Positions 1 to 5,239 of a stretch of DNA of 6,029 nt are shown piece after piece. The notes below the pieces were generated by a model that did not search any database, had not been told where the DNA came from, and saw only the letters and a program-made list of their open reading frames with translations. Numbering within the stretch: position 1 is the first letter of the stretch; each line of letters begins with the position of its first letter. The position numbers and the translations under genes are program-made. Origin of the DNA: Desulfosporosinus sp. (GTDB taxonomy: Bacteria > Bacillota > Desulfitobacteriia > Desulfitobacteriales > Desulfitobacteriaceae); assembly GCA_003132105.1 (NCBI GenBank), contig PKWS01000162.1:1-6029 (forward strand), in the 5' to 3' direction.

Positions 1-55
1 AGCGCATGTTTCCAATGCTGCCCTTAAAGTCGAAAGGTCCATTAATAATAGCCAT
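1..55 (-). CDS. N-terminal fragment of a small Bacteroidota protein of unknown function (runs off the left edge)
   Basis: Read on the minus strand, an ATG at 55-53 opens a frame that stays open to the window edge and encodes MAIINGPFDFKGSIGNMR. From memory, this resembles the start of short Bacteroidota proteins of unknown function that begin 'MA.I.gpf.f.G.ig...'. Only 18 residues are visible, so no function can be given. No Shine-Dalgarno sequence precedes the ATG and the upstream bases are A/T-rich, which is normal for this phylum. A poor -7-like word (TATGTTTT on the minus strand) lies about 30 bases upstream but has no convincing -33 partner. The start is supported by the match to the family opening; the rest of the gene is outside the window. 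It could also be a chance open frame. Confidence 0.45.
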   Translation of the reverse strand, partial: MAIINGPFDFKGSIGNMR

Positions 56-130
56 TATTTCATATTTTTTAAGGTTTGTAAAAACATAAAAGTAATACAT
101 TAAATACTGAAAGTCAAGGATTATGAAGGA

Positions 131-166
131 GCCATTGGGTGCCATTGGGAGCCATTGGGAGCCATT
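131..166. repeat. Tandem direct repeat, 10-bp unit GCCATTGGGA, about 3.6 copies
   Basis: Three full units (131-140, 141-150, 151-160; the first ends in T rather than A) are followed by GCCATT (161-166). A 10-bp period puts each copy on about the same face of the helix. The array lies 76-111 bp upstream of the leftward gene at the window edge. Read on the minus strand, each unit contains AATGGC, and most contain AATGGCT. That is close to the context of the gene's own start, ATAATGGCT. Binding sites for a regulator or simple slippage expansion are both possible; the sequence alone does not decide. Confidence 0.85.
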
Positions 167-196
167 TTCAAAGAAATTTTATTAAATACCAAAAAA

Positions 197-229
197 ACCT
201 TGAAATGACCTTGAAAAGATCATGAAAGG
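197..229. repeat. Degenerate 11-bp tandem direct repeat, three units
   Basis: The units are ACCTTGAAATG (197-207), ACCTTGAAAAG (208-218) and ATCATGAAAGG (219-229). The first two share nine leading bases exactly; the third keeps the TGAAA core. The array sits in the A-rich half of the intergenic region, 30 bp from the 10-bp repeat. Helically phased direct repeats can be binding sites for dimeric or oligomeric regulators, but no partner can be named and low-complexity drift is an alternative. Confidence 0.5.
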
Positions 230-302
230 CTGACTCCTGGATGAGGGAAAAACACAGACCAGATATTTGGAGGATAATGAAGAGGCGTTCCGTACGTGTT
301 CC

Positions 303-381
303 GTACCCTTAGCCTACATGCAGCCTAGGTGTTCCGTATATAGGGTACGGAATATGTAGGCTGCATGTAGGCTTAGGGTAC
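303..381 (+). repeat. Long imperfect palindrome, 36-position arms around a 7-nt loop
   Basis: Bases 303-338 pair with 346-381 around the loop 339-345. Of 36 positions I count 32 Watson-Crick pairs, two G-T pairs (329 with 355, 331 with 353) and two mismatches (310/374 and 328/356). The outer 25 positions alone match at 24. The arms are built from repeated words: GTTCCGTA occurs at 287-294, 298-305 and 331-338, and ATGTAGGCT occurs at 354-362 and again 11 bp later at 365-373. No T-run follows on either strand, so it is not a standard intrinsic terminator. No flanking target duplication or transposase is visible. It could be a structured RNA, a REP-like element or a very small non-autonomous mobile element. 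Confidence 0.8.
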
Positions 382-511
382 TTTACAGGGAGCGAGTATC
401 TACCAGTTGTCTGGTAATGGTCTGAAAGTGATCCGGGAGTGGTGCCGGAAGGATCAAAAGATGGATCTTTTATTTAAAAATCAGATTGTATTTACCCCTC
501 TGTTATTTCGT

Positions 512-3500
512 TTAGCCCAAAACGATATTTACAATCTTTTTCGGGACGACGATTACTTTTTTAGGGGCTTTCCCTTCGAGGTAGCGTTGGGCATCAGGGA
601 AGGCCAGCACGGTCTTTTCGACTTCAGCGGGGGACATATCGGCCGGGAGACTCATAGTGAATCTGAGCTTCCCATTGAACGAAACGGCATAGGTACAGGT
701 GTCCTCAACCAGGTAGGCCTCATTGAACCCGGGGAAGGTGGCAAAGGTGATGCTCTCGTTGTGGCCCAGCATTTTCCAGAGTTCTTCGGCGATGTGGGGT
801 GCGTAAGAGGCAATCAGGATAACCAGTGGTTCGAGGATTGCCTGTTTGTTACATTTCAGGTCGGTCAGATCGTTCACGCAAATCATGAAGGCGCTCACGG
901 CCGTGTTGAACGAGAAACGTTCGATGTCTTCCTGTACCTTCTTAATGGTGCGATGCAGTACTTTCAACTCTTCTGGCGTGGCATCTGCTACTGATACATT
1001 GAAGTTGTTATCGCCATCATGAAACAGCTTCCAGAACTTGCGGATGAAGCGGAATACGCCTTCTATACCATTGGTATCCCAGGGCTTTGATTGTTCCAGG
1101 GGACCCAGAAACATTTCGTACATCCGCAGGGTGTCGGCGCCATATTTCTCAATCAGGTCATCGGGATTCTGGACGTTGTATTTGGATTTTGACATCTTCT
1201 CCACCTCGTAGCCACAGACATATTTCCCGTCTTCGAGGATGAACATGGCGTCTTCAAGATGTGGCTGCCAATTGCGGAATGCCTTGACATCGAGGATGTC
1301 GTTGTGAACGCAGTTAATATCGACATGGATGGCATCGGCAAACTGCTCTCTTCCCTTGATGTTCTTTGAGATAAGAAGTGGTCCTGTTAACGTTGTGTTT
1401 ATTTTATTGAAGACCAGAAGCTCATTACCATTGATCCAATCGTTAATTTTTTCTTCAATTTCACTTATTTCATTGACAAATTCTAAAGTATCGCATATGA
1501 AAATTAGAAATTTGTATTTATCTTTTTCACTATATGCATTGTATGAATTAAGAACTTTTTTAAGCGAATTCTTCGTAGTTATTTCAATTATTAGTTTTTC
1601 TTCTTTGCATTCAAAATCAAATACCTGCTGTTTATTTTTAGATTGGATTTGGAAATCAAATCCTGATTTTTTATCCTTAATTGCATTCTCTACATAAAAT
1701 TCGGCCATCTTATGAAGATTCGCCCTGTAGGCAAAATTCGAACGACCTTGGATCATTCCCTGGTTGATCAACTTCTGGAAAGGTTCATCCTGGACAGCCA
1801 GTCCCATATCATATAAAAACTTGTTCCAGAAGCGGGAGTAAATCAGATGGCCAGTGGCATGTTCGGCGCCACCGATATAAAGATCCACATTCTGCCAGTA
1901 GGTTACGGCCTCGTGTGAGAAGTATTCTGTGTCGTTGTTGGGGTCCATGTAGCGAAGGTAATATCCGCTGGAGCCGGCAAAACCCGGCATGGTGTTGACC
2001 TCAAGAGGATAACCCTCTTTGGTCTTCCAGTTTTTGGCACGCGCCAATGGCGGTTCACCGGTTTCGGTTGGCAGGTATTTATCGATTTCAGGAAGCTCAA
2101 GTGGCAGTTGATCATCGGCGAGCATGAAAGGCATCCCGTCTTTGTAATAAACCGGGAATGGCTCGCCCCAGTAACGCTGACGACTAAAGGTGGCATCACG
2201 CAGGCGGAAGTTCACGGTTCCATGACCGATCTTGAGTTCTTCTGCTTTCTTTATAATGGCTTTAATTCCATCCTTTACATTCATTCCGGTAATGAAATCG
2301 GAATTGATCAGGTTGCCGTCTTTCGTATCGAACGATTCAGCCCAGGTGGAGGGATCGGTTGGCGTCTCACCTGGACGGTTGACCACCTGTACGATAGGGA
2401 GGTTATAAAACCGGGCAAAGGCAAAGTCGCGGCTGTCATGACCCGGTACGGCCATGATGGCGCCCGTTCCATATCCCATCAAAACATAATCGGCAATCCA
2501 GATGGGGATCTCGGCACCGTTGAAAGGATTGATGCAATAAGCACCCGTGAAGGCGCCCGACACCTTCTTGACCTCGCTCATGCGTTCGCGTTCGGAACGA
2601 TTCTTGGCCCAGGCCACATAAGCATCGATCTCTTCGCGTGATTCGGGAGTAGTGATTTGAGCTACCAGCTCGTGTTCGGGAGCCAACACCATGAAGGTAG
2701 CTCCAAATATCGTGTCGGGACGGGTGGTGAAAATCTCCATCGTCCCGGGATGGCCTTTGATGGCAAAATGGAGAGCGCCACCCTCAGAGCGGCCTATCCA
2801 GTTTTTTTGAATCTCTTTTAATGAATCACTCCAGTCAAGGTTATCGAGTCCATTAAGGAGGCGATCGGCATAGGCAGAGATCCGTAATGCCCAGTTGCGC
2901 ATCACTTTCCGTTCTACTGGATGACCACCACGCACCGAGAGGCCATTGCTGACCTCGTCGTTGGCCAGGACGGTTCCCAGTTCAGGGCACCAGTTGACCA
3001 TGGTATCGGCCAGGTAAGCCAGGCGGTAATTCATCAGGATCCGGAACTGTTCCTGCTCGTTCCAGCTATTCCATTCGTTGGCTGTAAATGTTTCTGTGAA
3101 GTCGGTGGCGGCTCCTACCTTGGCATTCCCTTCTTTTTCGAAGAGCGCAATCAGGGTTTCGATGTTTTCGGCCTTCTGGCTTTTCACATTGAACCAGGCA
3201 TTGAACAGGCGGACAAAAGTCCACTGGGTCCATTTGTAGTATTTTGGATCGCAGGTACGCACTTCACGGTCCCAGTCAAAAGAGAAACCGATCTTGTCGA
3301 GTTGTTCGCGGTAGCGGGCAATATTTTCTTCTGTCGTAATGGCCGGATGCTGACCGGTCTGGATGGCATATTGCTCGGCAGGCAGGCCATAGGCATCGTA
3401 ACCCATCGGATGCAGGACGTTGAACCCTTTAAGCCGTTTGAAACGGGAGTAGATGTCGGAGGCGATGTAACCTAGCGGATGGCCGACATGCAGACCCGCT

Positions 3501-3631
3501 CCCGAAGGATAAGGAAACATATCGAGGACATAAAATTTGGGCTTTGTGCGGTCTATGTCTGTTTTAAAAGTCTTATGATCAGCCCAGTATTTACGCCATA
3601 CAGGCTCAATATCTCTGAAATTATAGTCCAT
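512..3631 (-). CDS. leuS: Leucyl-tRNA synthetase with an extra in-frame domain
   Basis: This cytoplasmic class I synthetase joins leucine to tRNA-Leu using ATP and hydrolyses mischarged tRNA in its CP1 editing domain. The product is 1039 residues; Bacteroidota LeuRS is usually about 920-950 from memory. Visible parts in order: catalytic core with the HIGH-type motif HVGH (48-51); a relic zinc module with WCPELGT (C215) where the other cysteine positions read RGGHPVERK; editing domain with TTRPDTIFG (302-310) and GTGAIMAVPGHDSRD (388-402, conserved aspartates D399 and D402); catalytic-core segments around 470-635; a foreign insert (about 637-751); KMSKS (812-816); an anticodon-binding helical domain; and a small C-terminal domain ending IVNIVLG. 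The ATG at 3631 gives the usual family opening MDYNFRDIEPVWRKYW. It is divergent from ftsX and appears monocistronic. Function is very likely retained because every recognisable catalytic and editing motif is present. Confidence 0.97.
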   Translation of the reverse strand: MDYNFRDIEPVWRKYWADHKTFKTDIDRTKPKFYVLDMFPYPSGAGLHVGHPLGYIASDIYSRFKRLKGFNVLHPMGYDAYGLPAEQYAIQTGQHPAITTEENIARYREQLDKIGFSFDWDREVRTCDPKYYKWTQWTFVRLFNAWFNVKSQKAENIETLIALFEKEGNAKVGAATDFTETFTANEWNSWNEQEQFRILMNYRLAYLADTMVNWCPELGTVLANDEVSNGLSVRGGHPVERKVMRNWALRISAYADRLLNGLDNLDWSDSLKEIQKNWIGRSEGGALHFAIKGHPGTMEIFTTRPDTIFGATFMVLAPEHELVAQITTPESREEIDAYVAWAKNRSERERMSEVKKVSGAFTGAYCINPFNGAEIPIWIADYVLMGYGTGAIMAVPGHDSRDFAFARFYNLPIVQVVNRPGETPTDPSTWAESFDTKDGNLINSDFITGMNVKDGIKAIIKKAEELKIGHGTVNFRLRDATFSRQRYWGEPFPVYYKDGMPFMLADDQLPLELPEIDKYLPTETGEPPLARAKNWKTKEGYPLEVNTMPGFAGSSGYYLRYMDPNNDTEYFSHEAVTYWQNVDLYIGGAEHATGHLIYSRFWNKFLYDMGLAVQDEPFQKLINQGMIQGRSNFAYRANLHKMAEFYVENAIKDKKSGFDFQIQSKNKQQVFDFECKEEKLIIEITTKNSLKKVLNSYNAYSEKDKYKFLIFICDTLEFVNEISEIEEKINDWINGNELLVFNKINTTLTGPLLISKNIKGREQFADAIHVDINCVHNDILDVKAFRNWQPHLEDAMFILEDGKYVCGYEVEKMSKSKYNVQNPDDLIEKYGADTLRMYEMFLGPLEQSKPWDTNGIEGVFRFIRKFWKLFHDGDNNFNVSVADATPEELKVLHRTIKKVQEDIERFSFNTAVSAFMICVNDLTDLKCNKQAILEPLVILIASYAPHIAEELWKMLGHNESITFATFPGFNEAYLVEDTCTYAVSFNGKLRFTMSLPADMSPAEVEKTVLAFPDAQRYLEGKAPKKVIVVPKKIVNIVLG
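1379..1723 (-). other. AT-rich in-frame insert in leuS, possible PD-(D/E)XK (DUF559/Vsr-like) domain
   Basis: LeuRS homology stops after GRSNFAYR (near residue 636) and resumes near LLISKNIKG (752 onward), followed by IHVDINCV. Between them lie about 115 residues where relatives, as I recall them, have only a short connector. Borders are uncertain by several residues. GC over 1441-1680 is 57 of 240 bases (24%), against 48-50% in sampled 60-base blocks on each side. The order of elements is a helix (642-653), then GFDFQIQ (657-663), VFDFECKEEKLIIEI (670-684) and a hydrophobic strand KYKFLIFICD (705-714). This resembles the DUF559 pattern 'G.kF.rQ ... DF.C...L.iE'. Candidate acidic residues are E644 or E648, D672 and E683. 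The LDGGQH-like ending of DUF559 is replaced by ITTKNS, so catalysis may be lost. M642 could be the remnant start of a once free-standing gene. The insert is visible in the sequence; the nuclease relation is inferred. Confidence 0.7.
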
Positions 3632-3681
3632 GTTTACGACAGGTTATGCTTAGAAAAAGTAAATGATTGCAATTAAAAGTG

Positions 3682-3689
3682 CAAAATTA
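3682..3689 (-). promoter_or_regulatory. Candidate -7 element for leuS (TAATTTTG)
   Basis: The minus strand reads TAATTTTG, an exact match to the Bacteroidota -7 consensus TAnnTTTG used by the primary sigma factor. It lies about 50 bp upstream of the leuS ATG, which would give a leader of roughly 45 nt. I find no clear TTTG -33 partner at the usual spacing of about 19-21 bp, and the region is A/T-rich, so a chance match is possible. Confidence 0.4.
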
Positions 3690-3784
3690 ACAAAAGTTAA
3701 GCGATTCTAATCGATTATTAGACGTGTTAGGGCTGGATAGAATTAATTCCGGCACCATTCAAGAGAAAAGGGGCATACATTTGA

Positions 3785-3980
3785 CCAAGCCCTGAAGGGG
3801 CATTATATAATAGCCCAGGGCTTCGCCCTGGGACATAATGGCAATCCAAAGTTAGCCCTGCAAGGGAGAAATAATTGAGGGTCAACGCTCTTGCGCCCTT
3901 TCAGGGCTGGGATGGGATGGATGTTGGTGTACCCGGGGCGTTGCCCCGGGCTGGTATATTATGCCCCTTCGGGGCTCAAG
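3785..3980. repeat. REP-like composite element: six small hairpins forming one large inverted repeat
   Basis: Each hairpin has a three-base loop. They are GCCCT/GGGGC (3789-3801, loop GAA, one G-T pair), CCCAGGGC/GCCCTGGG (3814-3832, loop TTC), CCCT/AGGG (3856-3866, loop GCA), GCCCT/AGGGC (3895-3907, loop TTC), CCCGGGGC/GCCCCGGG (3932-3950, loop GTT) and GCCCC/GGGGC (3963-3975, loop TTC). Hairpins 1-3 mirror 6-4, so the ends (about 3785-3834 and 3931-3980) are inverted copies of each other, also sharing ATTATATAATAGCCC-like spacers. I recall similar GC-rich 'GCCCTGAAGGGGC' units as recurrent intergenic repeats in Bacteroidota genomes. The stems have diverged in compensating ways (CCCAGGGC versus CCCGGGGC), which argues that hairpin shape is what is kept. 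No transposase is in the window. Confidence 0.85.
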
Positions 3981-4007
3981 AAAATAGAATCATTAATTGA
4001 AATTTTG

Positions 4008-4015
4008 TATCTTCG
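4008..4015 (+). promoter_or_regulatory. Candidate -7 element for the ftsX operon (TATCTTCG)
   Basis: TATCTTCG within the context TTTTGTATCTTCG differs at one base from the Bacteroidota -7 consensus TAnnTTTG. It lies 18 bp before the ftsX ATG, which would give a leader of only about 10-15 nt. No good -33 TTTG is present at the usual spacing; the sequence there (around 3980-3987) is AAAATAG, just outside the REP-like element. Confidence 0.4.
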
Positions 4016-4033
4016 TAGCCGAATTGATACTGA

Positions 4034-4915
4034 ATGACAAAGCACGCTGAAAAACTCACACTTGGCAGATTAAGAACTGCCTATGCTACAACGGTGGTCA
4101 GCATTACTTTAGTGCTGTTCATGCTGGGGTTGCTGGGGTTGATCCTGTTCTATGCAAGTCAAATCTCAACCCACCTTAAAGAAAACATCGGGTTTATGGT
4201 CATCATGAAACCTGAAGTGAATGAAGCACGCATTATTCAGTTGCAAAAGCAGTTAGAAGTAGCCGATTTTGTGAAAAGTTCGGATTACGTCACAAAGGAA
4301 GAGGCAGCAGCCCAGATGAAAGACTATCTTGGAGAGGACTTTATCTCTTTCCTGGGTGTCAATCCGTTACTGCCTTCGATCAATGTCAAGCTCAATGTCA
4401 GGTATGCCAATAATGACAGCCTGAAGGCAATTACTGCCAGGATGATGACAAACCCCTCTGTAAAAGAAGTCTTGTACCAGAAGACACTCGTGCAGGAACT
4501 AAATGCCAACATCACGTTGATCACTGGAATATTGTTGGGATTCAGCCTTTTATTATTGGTCATTGCATATGCATTGATCAGTAACACGATAAGGCTGGCT
4601 GTTTACTCACACCGGTTCCTGATCAGGAGTATGTTGCTTGTTGGGGCTACCAGCCATTTTATCCGAAAGCCATTTGTCCTGAAAGGACTGGCCCAGGGAG
4701 CGGTAGCCGCAGTAATTGCCATTAGCATGTTGACCGCTTTAATGATCATGTTACGGAACGAGGTTCCCGATCTGATCGCGCTCGATGACTGGGTGGCGTT
4801 TATTCTTTTAGCTCTGGCCGTCATCTTTGCCGGATTATTGCTGGCAGGGATATCAACTATTCTGGCTGTTCATCGTTATATCCGCATGAAAGTGGATGAA
4901 CTCTATTATTTTTAA
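4034..4915 (+). CDS. ftsX: Cell-division protein FtsX, ABC-type permease subunit
   Basis: FtsX is the inner-membrane partner of the ATPase FtsE. The pair does not transport a known substrate; it transmits ATP-driven conformational change to peptidoglycan hydrolases or their activators at the septum. The 293-residue product has the expected plan: a short cytoplasmic N-terminus with LTLGRLRTAYATT (8-20), TM1 (about 20-42), an extracytoplasmic domain (about 43-158, starting with LKENIGFMVIMKP), then TM2 (about 160-184), TM3 (216-240) and TM4 (253-279). The stretch IRSMLLVGATSHFIRKPF (197-214) matches the conserved cytoplasmic loop of the family, 'mklvGAt..fIr.PF', which contacts FtsE. The ATG at 4034 places the N-terminal tail in the usual register. 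ftsE is not adjacent here. The gene is first in an operon, with 39 bases between its stop and the next ATG. Confidence 0.95.
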   Translation: MTKHAEKLTLGRLRTAYATTVVSITLVLFMLGLLGLILFYASQISTHLKENIGFMVIMKPEVNEARIIQLQKQLEVADFVKSSDYVTKEEAAAQMKDYLGEDFISFLGVNPLLPSINVKLNVRYANNDSLKAITARMMTNPSVKEVLYQKTLVQELNANITLITGILLGFSLLLLVIAYALISNTIRLAVYSHRFLIRSMLLVGATSHFIRKPFVLKGLAQGAVAAVIAISMLTALMIMLRNEVPDLIALDDWVAFILLALAVIFAGLLLAGISTILAVHRYIRMKVDELYYF

Positions 4916-4954
4916 CACACATTTATTATAAAATACATTAACCCCCTTTTGAAA

Positions 4955-5233
4955 ATGGTAATCAAAACCGATAAGACTGCTCCGGCAGAAAAGAAAGTAA
5001 CCTCAGAAACGCAACCCATGTTTGCATTTGGGAAAGAAAATTACCGCCTGCTATTGATTGGACTGGGTGTAATTGTTTTGGGTTTTATATTGATGATTGG
5101 AGGCGGATCGGATGATCCCAACAAGTTTAATGATGCCATCTTTGACTTCCAACGCCTCACATTGGCTCCCATCCTTATCCTTGGCGGATATGTGATCGAG
5201 ATTTTTGCTATCATGAAAAAGCCTAAACAATAA
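4955..5233 (+). CDS. DUF3098 family small membrane protein
   Basis: I recognise this as a DUF3098 protein; its molecular function is unknown. With the ATG at 4955 it is 92 residues, and an upstream in-frame TTG at 4949 would add only two. I prefer the ATG. A polar N-terminus of about 20 residues (lysine-rich, TDKTAPAEKK) precedes FAFGKENYRLLLIGLGVIVLGFILMIGGGSDDPNKFN. The helix around 31-47 ends in the LMIGGGS-type turn typical of the family. A second segment, RLTLAPILILGGYVIEIFAIM (about 67-87), forms the second helix before a basic tail, KKPKQ. Both ends are therefore predicted cytoplasmic. It lies between ftsX and uppP, six bases from the latter, an arrangement I recall as recurrent in Bacteroidota. 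That context suggests an envelope-related role, but this is guilt by association only. Confidence 0.9.
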   Translation: MVIKTDKTAPAEKKVTSETQPMFAFGKENYRLLLIGLGVIVLGFILMIGGGSDDPNKFNDAIFDFQRLTLAPILILGGYVIEIFAIMKKPKQ

Positions 5234-5239
5234 TAATAT

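Larger units (their letters stand above)
56..511. other. Gene-free, repeat-bearing intergenic region between leuS and the left-edge gene
   Basis: I see no convincing gene in these 456 bases. The rightward open frame that begins at 407 runs into the body of leuS on the opposite strand and resembles no protein I know. The region holds two tandem repeats and one long hairpin, listed separately. It also has small dyads: TACCAG/CTGGTA (401-406 with 411-416, four-base loop), TCCGG/CCGGA (432-436 with 445-449) and AAAAGA/TCTTTT (456-461 with 466-471). It must contain the 3' end of the leuS transcript, which enters from the right. None of the hairpins is followed by a T-run in the leuS direction, so no classical intrinsic terminator can be assigned. 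Confidence 0.6.
3632..4033. other. Divergent intergenic region between leuS and ftsX
   Basis: No coding sequence is apparent in these 402 bases. The leuS-proximal part (3632-3780) is A/T-rich and holds the candidate leuS promoter. The middle is taken up by the REP-like hairpin element. The last 50 bases are A/T-rich again and hold the candidate promoter of the ftsX operon. Because the repeat separates two outward-facing promoters, it is not positioned to terminate either transcript. Confidence 0.6.

Noticed and set aside
131..166. CRISPR array
   Set aside because: The units are 10 bp and directly adjacent, with no spacers.
303..381. Intrinsic terminator for leuS
   Set aside because: No T-run follows the hairpin on the minus strand, and the G-T pairs favour the opposite strand.
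303..381. Integron attC site
   Set aside because: The arms lack the GTTRRRY / RYYYAAC core boxes, and no integrase or cassette array is near.
407..994. Rightward open frame of 195 codons overlapping the 3' end of leuS
   Set aside because: Most of it is the antisense of conserved LeuRS C-terminal codons, and the translation has no recognisable domain.
1329..1697. Rightward open frame of 122 codons lying antisense over the leuS insert
   Set aside because: It is hydrophobic, low-complexity and resembles no protein. The minus-strand frame continues leuS with matching homology on both sides, so this is a shadow produced by the T-rich composition of the insert.
1379..1723. leuS insert as an intein
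   Set aside because: No Cys/Ser at the first position, no His-Asn followed by Cys/Ser/Thr at the end, and no intein block motifs. About 115 residues is also short even for a mini-intein.
1379..1723. leuS insert as a group I or group II intron
   Set aside because: It is continuously open in the leuS frame, far too short for a group II intron with a coding domain, and I see no intron core structure or domain V-like hairpin.
4949..4954. TTG at 4949 as start of the DUF3098 gene
   Set aside because: An ATG follows two codons later, and TTG starts are uncommon; the two extra residues add no family similarity.
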